The notes: a model not told the origin generated them from the sequence alone. 64,000 bases of DNA from Mangrovibacterium diazotrophicum (GCF_003610535.1 NZ_RAPN01000003.1:186001-250000), one strand, 5' to 3'. Counted from the first letter of the stretch, positions 1 through 8,788 are shown. Translations and numbers: made by a program.

Positions 1-1
1 T

Positions 2-400
2 GATACCACCACTGCGGCCTTGAAGGAAAGTGAGTCGAAAAACCCGCTGGAGTTAAAAACAGCCACTATTTTCGGGATTTTGTTTGTCGGTTTCGGGTTG
101 ATTACCCAGTTTGTGATGAACCATTACGGCGACAGCGGGGTAGCAGGGCTGGCTTTTGTAATTGGTATTTTCGATGTCGATCCGTTCCTGTTGTATTTGT
201 TGCAGCAAAACTCCGGATTAGTGGCGATGATGATTGCCCTGGCCGTGATCAATGCCACGAACAGCAACAACATCATGAAAATGATTTATGCGCTTAGCAT
301 GGTCAGTAAACCCTCGAGGAAGCCATTGCTCTACGGATTTCTGGCACTCGTCGTTTCCGGTTTGATCATTTCCGTGGCTTTTTACTACATTTATCGGTAA
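2..400 (+). CDS. DUF4010/MgtC-type membrane protein, C-terminal fragment
   Basis: The reading frame is open from the first bases of the window, so this is the 3' end of a gene whose start lies outside. The visible 132 or so residues contain three hydrophobic segments separated by short polar loops, including an Asn-rich turn (INATNSNN) and a final helix ending in a Tyr/Arg tail. This resembles the DUF4010 half of MgtC/SapB-like inner-membrane proteins, whose function is unknown. A TTG codon at 20 could be read as a start, but the frame continues upstream of it. The family call rests on general resemblance and is moderate. Confidence 0.6.
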   Translation, partial: DTTTAALKESESKNPLELKTATIFGILFVGFGLITQFVMNHYGDSGVAGLAFVIGIFDVDPFLLYLLQQNSGLVAMMIALAVINATNSNNIMKMIYALSMVSKPSRKPLLYGFLALVVSGLIISVAFYYIYR

Positions 401-444
401 CGAACGCTTGTTAAGCAATTATAAACCCCGAAAAATTTAGAATT

Positions 445-804
445 ATGGAACGAATTATTGACAACCCGGACGAACGAACGTGGGGAATGTTGTGTCACCT
501 GTCGGCATTGGCCGGTTACATTATTCCAATTCCGTTTATGAATATTATTGGTCCGCTGATTGTGTACAACATCAAAAAGCAGGAATACGATTTTGTGGAA
601 GACCAGGGAAAAGAAGCACTGAATTTTCAGATTACCATGACGCTGGCGCTGCTTGTGGCGGTGGTTCTGGCTTTGATCTTGATTGGCTTTTTACTAATGG
701 GGTTGATCGCTCTGTTCTCCTTGATTTTTACCATTATTGGTGCGGTTAAAGCCAGCCAGGGTGAGTTTTACCGGTACCCGATTTCGTATCGGTTTATCAA
801 GTAA
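445..804 (+). CDS. DUF4870 (Tic20-like) small membrane protein
   Basis: A 119-residue protein with an N-terminal DERTWGMLCHLSALAGY segment, then hydrophobic helices around residues 17-42 and 64-105, and a short polar tail. The pattern 'W..L.HLS.L.G.i.P' followed by 'GPLIVYNIKKQEYDFVEDQGKEALNFQ' is typical of DUF4870, a family of small integral membrane proteins of unknown function. It starts 44 bases after the upstream DUF4010 gene on the same strand and could be cotranscribed with it. ATG 445 is the only sensible start. Confidence 0.85.
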   Translation: MERIIDNPDERTWGMLCHLSALAGYIIPIPFMNIIGPLIVYNIKKQEYDFVEDQGKEALNFQITMTLALLVAVVLALILIGFLLMGLIALFSLIFTIIGAVKASQGEFYRYPISYRFIK

Positions 805-860
805 GCTTTTTCAAATTTTAAGAAATAGTCGTTTGACTGGTCATTCGGAGCTGCCGGCTC

Positions 861-890
861 TTGAAGACCAGTCAATTTTGTTTATTTTTG
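861..890 (+). promoter_or_regulatory. Bacteroidota-type promoter of hisS
   Basis: TTG at 861-863, a 19-base spacer, and TATTTTTG at 883-890 match the -33/-7 consensus (TTG, TAnnTTTG). Transcription would start near 897, about 57 bases before the hisS ATG at 954. The TTG at 861 is also the first codon of the longest open frame, so the promoter itself argues against translation starting there. Confidence 0.7.
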
Positions 891-953
891 CAGCCTCAGA
901 AACTTAGGTTGTTGTATTCGGCCGCAACGTTGGTCGGTAAATTAAAAACACAA

Positions 954-2318
954 ATGGCACAGAAACCTTCTATCCCGAAAGGAACCAGAGATTTTTCACC
1001 GGTTGAAATGGCTCGCCGGAACTATATTTTCGACACCGTTAAAGCGGTTTTTCAGTTGTACGGATTTCAACCCATTGAAACACCGGCTATGGAAAACTTG
1101 TCAACTTTGATGGGCAAATACGGGGAAGAAGGCGATAAGTTGCTGTTCAAAATTTTGAATTCGGGTGATTTTGCAGCGAAAGCCAACGAGGCAGACCTCG
1201 CTGATCGAAACAGCATTAAGTTGACCAACCAGATTTCGGAGAAAGGTTTGCGTTATGACCTGACTGTGCCCTTTGCACGTTTCGTGGTGCAGTACCGCAA
1301 CGACATTTCGTTCCCTTTTAAACGTTACCAGATTCAGCCGGTTTGGCGTGCCGACCGCCCGCAAAAGGGTCGTTACCGCGAATTCTACCAGTGCGATGTT
1401 GACATTGTTGGCAGCGATTCGTTGTTGAACGAGTTTGAGTTGGTGCAAATCATCAGCGATGTATTTACACGTTTGCGTGTGAACACGGTGGTGAAAATCA
1501 ACAATCGGAAAATTTTGGCCGGTATTGCCGAAGCCATTGGCGAGGCGGACCGTATCGTGGATATTACTGTAGCGATTGACAAGCTGGATAAAATTGGTTT
1601 GGAGAAAGTAAACGAGGAGCTGCTGGAAAAAGGTGTGTCGCAGGATGCGGTGGATAAATTGCAACCGATTTTGAAACTGAGCGGAACTACCGATGAAAAA
1701 CTGAACAGCATCGAGACTGTGATTGGTGCCACCGAAGTTGGAAAGAAAGGGATTGAAGAAGTTCGTACGTTCTTCAATTACATCAACACCGTTGAGCTGA
1801 ACACTGAAGTGGAACTGGATTTGACTTTGGCGCGTGGCTTGAATTATTACACCGGTGCTATTTTCGAAGTAAAAGCGAAAGATGTTCAGATTGGCAGTAT
1901 TTGCGGTGGTGGCCGTTACGACGACCTGACCGGAATCTTCGGGATGCCAGGCGTTTCGGGTGTGGGTGTTTCATTCGGTGCCGACCGTATTTACGATGTG
2001 ATGACCCAGCTGGAGCTTTTCCCCGAAGAAGCTGTTGCATCGACAAAAGTGTTGTTCGTCAACTTTGGCGAAAAAGAAGAAGCCTTCTGTTTGCCGATTT
2101 TGAGAAAACTACGCGAGAACGGCGTGAATGCTGAAATCTTCCCGGAAGCGGCTAAGATGAAAAAGCAAATGACCTGGGCCGACCGCAAAAATATTGCCTG
2201 GGTGGCCGTTGTGGGTGAAGAAGAAATGGCGCAGGGAAAAGTAAACCTGAAAAATATGAGGTCGGGCGACCAGAATATGGTGAGCCCGGATGAGTTGGTA
2301 AAGCTCCTGACAGAATAG
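954..2318 (+). CDS. hisS: Histidyl-tRNA synthetase
   Basis: A class II aminoacyl-tRNA synthetase of 454 residues that charges tRNA-His with histidine in the cytoplasm. It opens with PKGTRDFSP, the usual N-terminal HisRS signature. The class II motif 2 region lies around the [22 protein letters not shown] stretch, and the HisA motifs [10 protein letters not shown] and GGGRYDDL follow later. The C-terminal anticodon-binding domain begins near [15 protein letters not shown]. The longest frame starts at TTG 861, but that codon sits in the -33 promoter box and the extra 31 residues are not HisRS-like, so ATG 954 is chosen. A strong terminator follows. Confidence 0.96.
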   Translation: MAQKPSIPKGTRDFSPVEMARRNYIFDTVKAVFQLYGFQPIETPAMENLSTLMGKYGEEGDKLLFKILNSGDFAAKANEADLADRNSIKLTNQISEKGLRYDLTVPFARFVVQYRNDISFPFKRYQIQPVWRADRPQKGRYREFYQCDVDIVGSDSLLNEFELVQIISDVFTRLRVNTVVKINNRKILAGIAEAIGEADRIVDITVAIDKLDKIGLEKVNEELLEKGVSQDAVDKLQPILKLSGTTDEKLNSIETVIGATEVGKKGIEEVRTFFNYINTVELNTEVELDLTLARGLNYYTGAIFEVKAKDVQIGSICGGGRYDDLTGIFGMPGVSGVGVSFGADRIYDVMTQLELFPEEAVASTKVLFVNFGEKEEAFCLPILRKLRENGVNAEIFPEAAKMKKQMTWADRKNIAWVAVVGEEEMAQGKVNLKNMRSGDQNMVSPDELVKLLTE

Positions 2319-2340
2319 ATTCTAAATTGAAATTCGACAT

Positions 2341-2380
2341 AAATAAGAAAGGCTGGATTTTCCAGCCTTTCTTATTTTAT
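2341..2380. terminator. Bidirectional terminator between hisS and the 2377 gene
   Basis: A perfect 17-bp inverted repeat (2341-2357 and 2361-2377) with a 3-base loop has A-rich and T-rich flanks, so it can stop transcription from both sides. It separates convergent genes, and the stop codon of the minus-strand gene (2377-2379) overlaps the base of the stem. Confidence 0.85.
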
Positions 2381-2838
2381 TTTTTATCCTCTTCTTCTCT
2401 TTTCTGTCGAAACTCCCGGATCATTTTAAACCGGAATTCATCTTCTGTTGGCCCAACGAGAATTACTTTCTTCGCCGGGAGAACTTTCAGAAATTGATCG
2501 TTGTATGTTTTTACTAACTGTGATTCTTTCAAATAAAGTCCAACAATTTCCTCGTTCATCTTTTTTGAATCAGCTTCCGAAATGGAGCTGTAATTATCTT
2601 TTACCTCGCGCTCCAGGCTCCGGCGTTTTTCATGACATTCCCATCTGGCTTTGTCAAATTCGTTGTAAATCGGCCAGAACTTTTGAGCTTCCTCCGGAGT
2701 TAGTTGCATCTTCTCGGTCATATACGAGACACGTTTAGCCTTATAAAGCTCCCAATCTTCTTGCTTATCTTTGTGCGGTTGTGCAAAGCTTCCCAAAGAA
2801 AGCAGGCATAAAAGGAGGGCGATTGCTAAATTTTTCAT
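2377..2838 (-). CDS. Secreted Spy/LTXXQ-like small periplasmic protein
   Basis: The chosen ATG gives a 153-residue protein with a signal peptide (MKNLAIALLLCLL..SFA, cleaved near Ala20) followed by a highly charged, helical mature chain. The stretch 'MQLTPEEAQKFWPIYNEF' resembles the LTxxQ-type repeats of periplasmic chaperone-like sensors such as Spy/CpxP. The longest frame begins 9 codons earlier, inside the preceding gene, but the Met before the hydrophobic run makes the better signal sequence. It is the last gene of a sigma factor / membrane regulator / periplasmic protein cassette and begins 8 bases after the gene before it. Its role as the envelope sensor of that cassette is an inference. 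Confidence 0.65.
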   Translation of the reverse strand: MKNLAIALLLCLLSLGSFAQPHKDKQEDWELYKAKRVSYMTEKMQLTPEEAQKFWPIYNEFDKARWECHEKRRSLEREVKDNYSSISEADSKKMNEEIVGLYLKESQLVKTYNDQFLKVLPAKKVILVGPTEDEFRFKMIREFRQKREEEDKK

Positions 2839-2845
2839 ATTCTTT

Positions 2846-3301
2846 CTAGTTATATAATTCGGCATAAACTTCGTAATCAGTTAGCTCAGCCGAAAGAATG
2901 GTGATTACTTCATCAGACTGGATTGAGTTGGACCCTTCTTCGGCAGTAATAGCGCCCAAAAGCGTGTTGTCGTCGAAAAATGCGGTGTTCCCCATCAGCA
3001 CATCCTGCCATGAATCCGAATCTTCCAGCAAAGCGGTTTCGTCCTGCGAGCTCGTATCTTGTGTGATTTTCTGCAGCGGATATTTCAGCAACAGCATTAT
3101 CAGCAGGAAGCTGGCCGCAAGCCCGGCAACCGGCTTTAAAATCCGAATAATTGTTTTCCGGGTCGACGGTTTTTCATCCAAGGCAGCAATCTTTGCCTCC
3201 AGTCGATCTTCGAAGGTTTCGAAGTAACCGGGAGGAACGTCAAATGGCGGCTTTTGTGGTCCGTTATTTTCGGTTTTTAATATGTCGTCGAAGTTTTTCA
3301 T
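2846..3301 (-). CDS. Probable single-pass membrane anti-sigma-like protein
   Basis: A 151-residue protein with a cytoplasmic N-terminal part (containing FDVPPGYFETFEDRL), one transmembrane helix at about residues 56-74, and an acidic periplasmic tail. The 'VPxGYFExFxxRL' motif is common in Bacteroidota proteins encoded directly after ECF sigma factors. Position (55 bases after the sigma gene, before a secreted protein) and topology suggest it holds the sigma factor inactive at the membrane. No zinc-binding HxxxCxxC anti-sigma signature is visible, so the anti-sigma role is inferred from context. Confidence 0.6.
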   Translation of the reverse strand: MKNFDDILKTENNGPQKPPFDVPPGYFETFEDRLEAKIAALDEKPSTRKTIIRILKPVAGLAASFLLIMLLLKYPLQKITQDTSSQDETALLEDSDSWQDVLMGNTAFFDDNTLLGAITAEEGSNSIQSDEVITILSAELTDYEVYAELYN

Positions 3302-3356
3302 CTGTAGATATTGACTGATAATCTGACTAAAAGTTTAATACGTACCTGAAAAAAAA

Positions 3357-3905
3357 CTAGTGAAGCTTTTTCAGGTATTCACTGATTTTCTTCACGGCAT
3401 GGTGGTAGGAGGCTTTTAGAGCTCCCTCCGAAGTATCGAGAATTTTTTCCATGTCCTGATATTTTATATCATCATAATAGCGCATGTTGAAAACCAGTCG
3501 CTGCTTTTCCGGCAACTTGGCGATGGCCTCCTGCAGTTTTAACTGAAGGTCGTCACCGTTGAAGTACGGGTCGGCTTGTATGTTTTCAACCAGGTAGTCA
3601 TTCACTTCTTCATCGGTTCCGCGGAACGATTTTCGTTTTTTCTGGTTCAAAAAGGTCAGCGATTCATTTGTTGCAATTCGGTAGAGCCAGGTGTACAAGC
3701 CAGATTCGGCCCGGAACGAGTCGATATTTCGCCATACCTTGATGAAGGTATTTTGCAGAATATCGTCAGCATCCTCGTGGTCGAGCACTATTTTACGGAC
3801 GTGCCAATACAAGCGCTCTTTGTACAAAGTCACGACGTTCCGAAAAGCAACCTGTTTGGTTTCTTCGTTTCTTAATTGATTTATCAGCTGCTGCTCGTTA
3901 ATCAT
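3357..3905 (-). CDS. ECF-type RNA polymerase sigma factor
   Basis: A 182-residue sigma-70 family protein with only regions 2 and 4. Region 2 is visible in HEDADDILQNTFIKVWRN and the following SGLYTWLYRIATNESL. Region 4 is visible in LPEKQRLVFNMRYYDDIKYQDM and the recognition helix DTSEGALKASYHHAVKKI. It heads a three-gene minus-strand cassette with a probable membrane anti-sigma protein and a Spy-like periplasmic protein, which suggests an envelope-stress type response. Target promoters cannot be told from the window. Confidence 0.93.
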   Translation of the reverse strand: MINEQQLINQLRNEETKQVAFRNVVTLYKERLYWHVRKIVLDHEDADDILQNTFIKVWRNIDSFRAESGLYTWLYRIATNESLTFLNQKKRKSFRGTDEEVNDYLVENIQADPYFNGDDLQLKLQEAIAKLPEKQRLVFNMRYYDDIKYQDMEKILDTSEGALKASYHHAVKKISEYLKKLH

Positions 3906-3996
3906 CTACGCTCCGAAGATATGGGGATAAGACCAGTTTTCAGAGATAAAGTTTAATGCATTAAGAATTTTTAACCCCGACATTCTTCACTGTCAA

Positions 3997-4746
3997 TCAT
4001 TCGATCCTGAATTTCAGACCTTCAGCTTTTAAATGGTTATAAATTTGCTCGTCGAAGCGGTACAGCTTGGCGGCCCGGTGCGAAACATTCTCCTGCTTTT
4101 CTTCCGTGTCGATCAGCAAATCCATCTTGGCAATTTTCTTGCGGAAGTTCCGGGTGTCCATCTTTTTATCCAAAATGGTCTCGTACAGCGTTTGAAACTC
4201 CGTCAGGGTAAACTTATCGGGTAACAAGTGGAAGCCGATTGGTTTATAGCGAACTTCGTTGCGCAAGTGTTCGAGCGCTTTTTTGATGATTTCGCCGTGG
4301 TCGAACGACAGTTTGGGCAGGTGATCCAGTTTGAACCACTTCAAATCGTTCAGTGCAATTGATTTTTTGATCAGGTGGTGAGCTGGGTTAATCAGTGCGT
4401 AATAGCCAATTGTAAGAACCCTGTTTTTGGGTACCCGGTTAACTTTGCCGAAGCAATAGTATTGGTTCAGGAAAACATCATTCATCCCGGTGGCCATCAA
4501 CAACAGCTCTCGGGCAAAATCGTCAATGTCTTTGTCAACGGGAATGTGTGCGCCGAAAACGTTCCAGCATCGGGGGTCGGTTAGCGAAGGGTGTTCCATA
4601 TACAGCTCCTTGATATCCTCGTAGTCGTCCTGTTCGCTTAGCTGTTTTAAGGTTTCTTCGGGGTTGTTCTGGGATAACAACACCTTGAGCGAGTTTCCGT
4701 CGAAGCCGAAAATCACGCAGTCAATCGAAACGGATTTTAAGATCAT
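3997..4746 (-). CDS. NUDIX-domain transcriptional regulator (NrtR/AraR-like), degenerate NUDIX box
   Basis: A 249-residue protein with an N-terminal NUDIX fold (about residues 5-150) and a C-terminal winged-helix region (about 155-230, containing FTLTEFQTLYETIL and TRNFRKKIAKMDLL). This is the layout of the NrtR/AraR family, in which a NUDIX domain senses a nucleotide or sugar ligand and the C-terminal wing binds DNA. The catalytic box GX5EX7REUXEEXGU is eroded: around residues 65-88 the read is G..., then RELLLMATGM, so the paired glutamates that bind metal are absent. That points to ligand sensing without hydrolysis. No sugar or NAD genes lie beside it, so its ligand is unknown. Confidence 0.8.
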   Translation of the reverse strand: MILKSVSIDCVIFGFDGNSLKVLLSQNNPEETLKQLSEQDDYEDIKELYMEHPSLTDPRCWNVFGAHIPVDKDIDDFARELLLMATGMNDVFLNQYYCFGKVNRVPKNRVLTIGYYALINPAHHLIKKSIALNDLKWFKLDHLPKLSFDHGEIIKKALEHLRNEVRYKPIGFHLLPDKFTLTEFQTLYETILDKKMDTRNFRKKIAKMDLLIDTEEKQENVSHRAAKLYRFDEQIYNHLKAEGLKFRIE

Positions 4747-4874
4747 AAGTTTTTGAGTTTAGCTTTTATGAATAATTAAGATAGTAATAAAAGTTGATTT
4801 TCTCTTCTGTAAAGCTTGAAAATCGGGTTTCGAAGTCCTGTTATATCCGCAATTCATCCACAAAATTCTACTCA

Positions 4875-4928
4875 TAACTTTGTGTAATTCCACCAGTGGT
4901 CAAAAATAGGGAAAAAGGATTAACTTTG
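4875..4928 (+). promoter_or_regulatory. Candidate -7 elements upstream of ychF
   Basis: Two copies of TAACTTTG (4875-4882 and 4921-4928) match the Bacteroidota -7 box TAnnTTTG. Neither has a clear TTG about 19 bases upstream. The second would give a 5' leader of roughly 20 bases before the ychF ATG. Confidence 0.4.
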
Positions 4929-4954
4929 CAGCGCAATTTTTAGAACTTAATATA

Positions 4955-6055
4955 ATGGCATTGAAGTGTGGTATTGTTGGACTTCCGAACGTCGGGAAGT
5001 CAACCTTGTTTAATTGTTTGTCGAACGCCAAAGCGCAATCAGCAAACTTCCCGTTTTGTACAATCGAGCCAAACGTGGGGGTGATTACTGTGCCCGATGA
5101 ACGCTTGAATAAACTCTCGGAGTTGGTAAAGCCGGAGCGTATTGTTCCGACAACTGTTGAGATTGTTGATATCGCCGGTTTGGTTCGGGGTGCAAGTAAA
5201 GGTGAAGGTTTGGGAAACAAGTTCCTTGGCAACATCCGCGAGACTGACGCTATTATTCACGTATTGCGTTGTTTCGAAAACGACAACATCACGCACGTTG
5301 ACACCACCATTAACCCGGTTCGCGATAAAGAGACCATCGATATCGAACTTCAGCTGAAAGATTTGGAAACCGTTGAGGCACGTTTGCTGAAAGTAGAAAA
5401 GCAAGCTAAAACCGGTAACGACCGCGATGCCAAACGCATGGTAAACATTCTGTATGCCTATAAAGAAGCGTTGGTGCAAGGTAAGTCGGCCAGAACTGTT
5501 GAGATTGACGAACTGGATATTAAGTTGGCAAAAGACCTGCAGTTGTTGACCAATAAACCAATTCTATACGTTTGTAACGTGGACGAGGCTTCGGTATTGA
5601 CAGGCAACGCTTATGTGGATGCTGTAAAAGAAGCCGTGAAGGACGAAAATGCCGAGTTCCTGGTAATTGCTGCTGCAACTGAAGCTGATATTGCAGAGCT
5701 GGAAAGTTACGATGAACGCCAGATGTTCCTGGAAGATTTGGGACTGTCAGAATCGGGTGTAAACAAATTGATTAAATCTGCTTACAAATTGTTGCAGTTG
5801 GAAACCTACTTCACAGCAGGTGTAAAAGAAGTTCGCGCTTGGACCTACCACCGTGGATTCAAAGCACCGCAAGCGGCAGGTGTTATCCACAGCGACTTTG
5901 AAAAAGGCTTTATCCGCGCAGAGGTAATTAAATACAAAGATTTTATCGCGCTGGGATCAGAGCAAGCATGTAAAGAAGCGGGTAAAATGGCGGTAGAAGG
6001 CAAAGAGTACGTGGTTGAGGACGGCGATATCATGCACTTCCGATTCAATGTGTAG
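4955..6055 (+). CDS. ychF: Redox-regulated ATPase/GTPase YchF (Obg family)
   Basis: A 366-residue P-loop protein of the universally conserved YchF/OLA1 family, which binds ribosomes and hydrolyses ATP. Visible motifs are G1 GLPNVGKST (residues 7-15), G3 DIAGLVRGAS, and the non-canonical G4 NVDEAS in place of NKxD, which explains ATP preference in this family. The C-terminal TGS-like domain ends in VEDGDIMHFRFNV, nearly identical to the family's usual ending. It stands alone with its own terminator. Confidence 0.97.
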   Translation: MALKCGIVGLPNVGKSTLFNCLSNAKAQSANFPFCTIEPNVGVITVPDERLNKLSELVKPERIVPTTVEIVDIAGLVRGASKGEGLGNKFLGNIRETDAIIHVLRCFENDNITHVDTTINPVRDKETIDIELQLKDLETVEARLLKVEKQAKTGNDRDAKRMVNILYAYKEALVQGKSARTVEIDELDIKLAKDLQLLTNKPILYVCNVDEASVLTGNAYVDAVKEAVKDENAEFLVIAAATEADIAELESYDERQMFLEDLGLSESGVNKLIKSAYKLLQLETYFTAGVKEVRAWTYHRGFKAPQAAGVIHSDFEKGFIRAEVIKYKDFIALGSEQACKEAGKMAVEGKEYVVEDGDIMHFRFNV

Positions 6056-6077
6056 CAACTTTCAATTTTAGATATTT

Positions 6078-6111
6078 AAAAGCAGTTTAAATTTAAACTG
6101 CTTTTTTTTTG
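6078..6111 (+). terminator. Rho-independent terminator of ychF
   Basis: A 13- to 14-bp near-perfect stem (left arm from AAAAGCAGTTTAA) is followed by a run of ten T residues at 6101-6110. Confidence 0.9.
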
Positions 6112-6349
6112 TCTTTAAAAGTTTTAAATGAAATTTGTAGGCCCTTTTTTTAAAAAATCATTTATTCGGACTGACACCCCGTTGAAAAAGGGGGGCTATT
6201 CAAAAAAAACAAATCAATTTTGAGTGTTACCGCTAACACAAAGGGGGTAGAAACCATATTTTGATTTTCATTTTGAAATGAAAATAAGCTCAGAATCGAA
6301 TATTTGTTTGAAATGAATTTGTATTGATGGAAAAATGTCAGCCGGCGTT
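6112..6349. other. Gene-free stretch upstream of asnB
   Basis: Between the ychF terminator and the asnB promoter there is AT-rich DNA with no open frame that looks coding. The only local structure is a C4/G5 pairing (near 6176-6200, ACCCCGTTG...GGGGGG). I see no T-box or leader peptide for asparagine control. Confidence 0.5.
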
Positions 6350-6380
6350 TTGTTTATAGGACAAAACGGTTAATTTTGTC
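6350..6380 (+). promoter_or_regulatory. asnB promoter with overlapping palindrome
   Basis: TTG at 6350-6352, an 18-base spacer and TAATTTTG at 6371-6378 form a good Bacteroidota promoter about 50 bases before the asnB ATG. The -7 box is embedded in a perfect inverted repeat, GACAAAA (6360-6366) and TTTTGTC (6374-6380), which looks like an operator. Confidence 0.65.
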
Positions 6381-6426
6381 GGTTGAAAATTAGAAGACTT
6401 TAAAAACACGATTAATTTTTGGCATT

Positions 6427-8100
6427 ATGTGTGGAATTGTAGGTGTATTTGACCTTAAAGTGGATGCTCAGGAATTGAGACCCCAGGTGCTGGAACAATC
6501 AAAGAAAATCAGACACCGCGGACCGGATTGGTCCGGAATCTATTGTGGCGATAAAGCAATCATCGCGCACGAGCGTTTGTCAATCGTTGACCCGGAATCA
6601 GGTGGTCAGCCGTTGTACAGCAAAGACAAGAAATTAATTCTCGGAGTAAACGGTGAAATTTATAACCACCGCGAAATTCGTGAAAAAACAAAAGATAAAT
6701 ACGAGTACCAAACAGGATCTGACTGCGAGGTAATTTTGGCATTGTACCAGGAAAAAGGAGTTGATTTCCTGGATGACCTGAACGGAATTTTCGGTTTCGT
6801 TTTGTACGATGTTGAAAAAGATCTTTACTTGGTTGGCCGTGACCATATCGGTATCATTCCGTTGTACATCGGCTGGGATGCTCATGGAAACTTCTATGTA
6901 GCTTCTGAGTTGAAAGCCCTGGAAGGCGTTTGTACAAAAATTCAGGAATTCCCGCCGGCTCACTATATGTATAGCCTGGATGGCGAAATGAAACGTTGGT
7001 GGAACCGCGATTGGATGGATTACGAGAACGTAAAAGACAATACGACCAGTATCGACGATTTGCGCCAGGCAATGGAAGACGCTGTTCAGCGTCAGTTGAT
7101 GTCAGACGTACCTTACGGTGTGTTGTTGTCAGGTGGATTGGATTCGTCAGTGACTTCAGCACTTGCTAAGAAATTTTCAGGAGTCCGTGTTGAATCTGAA
7201 GGAACACAGGAAGCATGGTGGCCACAATTGCACTCATTTGTAATTGGTCTGGAAGGATCGCCCGACTTGGCTGCAGCCCGCAAGGTGGCTGACTTCATCG
7301 GAACGATTCACCATGAGATTCACTATACCATCCAGGAAGGTTTGGATGCCATCCGCGATGTAATCTATCACATCGAAACATATGATGTAACTACGATTCG
7401 TGCAAGTACTCCGATGTACCTGCTGGCTCGTGTGATCAAATCGATGGGTATTAAAATGGTGTTGACCGGTGAAGGTGCCGACGAAATCTTCGGTGGATAT
7501 CTTTATTTCCATAAGGCTCCTAACGCAGAAGAATTCCACAAAGAGACTTTGCGTAAAATCAATAAATTGAACCTGTACGACTGTTTGCGTGCGAACAAAT
7601 CGTTGGCCGCTTGGGGTGTTGAAGGTCGTGTACCATTCCTGGATAAAGAATTCATGGATGTGGCTATGCGTTTGAACCCTGCTGATAAAATGGCCGGAAA
7701 AGGTAAAATGGAAAAATATGTTGTTCGTAAAGCATTCGAAGAGGTTCTTCCTGAAAGCGTAGCATGGCGTCAAAAAGAACAGTTCTCGGATGGCGTTGGT
7801 TACGGATGGATCGACACGTTGAAGCAAATTGCTGAAGACAAAGTGTCGGAAGAAATGATGAAAAACGCACATTTCCGTTTCCCGATAAACACACCACGCT
7901 CGAAAGAAGAATATCTGTATCGTTCAATTTTCACAGAACACTTCCCATCAGATCAGGCTGCTGCTTGTGTACCTTCGGTACCATCAATTGCATGTAGTAC
8001 TGCTGAAGCCTTGGCTTGGGATGCTTCGTTCCAAAACAATGCCGACCCGTCAGGACGTTCAGTTCGCGGTGTACACGAGCACGATTTGGATAAAAAATAA
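6427..8100 (+). CDS. asnB: Asparagine synthase B (glutamine-hydrolysing)
   Basis: A 557-residue cytoplasmic enzyme that makes asparagine from aspartate, ATP and glutamine. The N-terminal glutaminase domain begins MCGIVGVF with catalytic Cys2. It keeps the RHRGPDWSG and NGEIYNHREIR signatures. The synthetase half has the ATP-binding PP-loop LSGGLDSSVTSA near residue 236 and the GEGADEIFGGY motif. Length matches E. coli AsnB (554). It has its own promoter and terminator, so it is probably monocistronic. Confidence 0.97.
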   Translation: MCGIVGVFDLKVDAQELRPQVLEQSKKIRHRGPDWSGIYCGDKAIIAHERLSIVDPESGGQPLYSKDKKLILGVNGEIYNHREIREKTKDKYEYQTGSDCEVILALYQEKGVDFLDDLNGIFGFVLYDVEKDLYLVGRDHIGIIPLYIGWDAHGNFYVASELKALEGVCTKIQEFPPAHYMYSLDGEMKRWWNRDWMDYENVKDNTTSIDDLRQAMEDAVQRQLMSDVPYGVLLSGGLDSSVTSALAKKFSGVRVESEGTQEAWWPQLHSFVIGLEGSPDLAAARKVADFIGTIHHEIHYTIQEGLDAIRDVIYHIETYDVTTIRASTPMYLLARVIKSMGIKMVLTGEGADEIFGGYLYFHKAPNAEEFHKETLRKINKLNLYDCLRANKSLAAWGVEGRVPFLDKEFMDVAMRLNPADKMAGKGKMEKYVVRKAFEEVLPESVAWRQKEQFSDGVGYGWIDTLKQIAEDKVSEEMMKNAHFRFPINTPRSKEEYLYRSIFTEHFPSDQAAACVPSVPSIACSTAEALAWDASFQNNADPSGRSVRGVHEHDLDKK

Positions 8101-8170
8101 GAATTGGGGTCACCCAAAGGAAGATAATGACTGCTTGCCAGTCAGTCATTTTGCCAAAAATGAGTGTAGA

Positions 8171-8197
8171 CCAGCATCGAAAGATGCTGGTTTTTTT
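8171..8197 (+). terminator. Terminator after asnB
   Basis: CCAGCATC-GAAA-GATGCTGG followed by seven T residues: an 8-bp perfect stem with a GNRA-type tetraloop, 70 bases after the asnB stop. Confidence 0.88.
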
Positions 8198-8227
8198 GTG
8201 TTCGTATCCTGCATCTTTTTATTTAGG

Positions 8228-8707
8228 CTAGTGTTGTTTTTGGGTATTTGCATTTATTCGCCGGCGTAGAAGACGGTAGGTTGGAAAGGCGGTGGCTGAA
8301 GAAAATATGGCCCAGCAAATCACTCCGCCAATGAGAGACTGGAACAAAAAGTACCAGCTCTCCGATTGCTCGAGGAGTGCGAACAAGTCGTCAGCTGTTT
8401 GAAAAGAAGGTTTTGTGTCCGGGTTCAGGATGGCCAGCCCTACTTTAACAAAGGGGACAATCAACAGCATTTGTAGCGGAGCTACCAGCAAGTTCACGGC
8501 TACAGAGATCAAGTGATTTGCCCGGAATAGAATCGTCATAAGTACGCAGAGAGCAGTTGTGAGTCCAAAAACAGGAAAGATGCCGGCGTAAAATCCAATT
8601 GTGACGGATAGGGCCGTTTGTTTGGGAGACGCCGACTGAATGAACTGAACTTTCAATTCACGAAACATTTGGGCGGTTGTCCGGATATAGCGTTTCCCGA
8701 ATAGCAT
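8228..8707 (-). CDS. DUF2062 integral membrane protein
   Basis: A 159-residue protein with hydrophobic helices at about 33-60, 65-90 and 120-145. The pattern SPKQTALSVTIGFYAGIFPVFGL followed by NLLVAPLQMLLIVPFVKVG is characteristic of DUF2062, a membrane protein family of unknown function often seen near glycosyltransferases. Here it stands alone between asnB (convergent) and a hydrolase-like lipoprotein on the same strand. The gene ends in a basic tail (RLLRRRINANTQ). Confidence 0.85.
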   Translation of the reverse strand: MLFGKRYIRTTAQMFRELKVQFIQSASPKQTALSVTIGFYAGIFPVFGLTTALCVLMTILFRANHLISVAVNLLVAPLQMLLIVPFVKVGLAILNPDTKPSFQTADDLFALLEQSESWYFLFQSLIGGVICWAIFSSATAFPTYRLLRRRINANTQKQH

Positions 8708-8788
8708 CCTGGTTGGCAGTTTGTCTATTCAAACTTAATTGGGCAATGTTGCAATACGATGAGAAAATAGATAAATCCACCGAAAAGA

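Noticed and set aside
861-953. Longer hisS starting at TTG 861
   Set aside because: The TTG is the -33 element of a good promoter whose start site is inside the extension, and the extra residues do not resemble HisRS.
1101-1664. 187-codon minus-strand frame within hisS
   Set aside because: Antisense shadow of a clear synthetase; composition is random.
6112-6349. T-box or other tRNA-sensing leader for asnB
   Set aside because: No specifier or antiterminator-like structure, and T-boxes are not typical of this phylum; the mapped promoter leaves only about 40 bases of leader.
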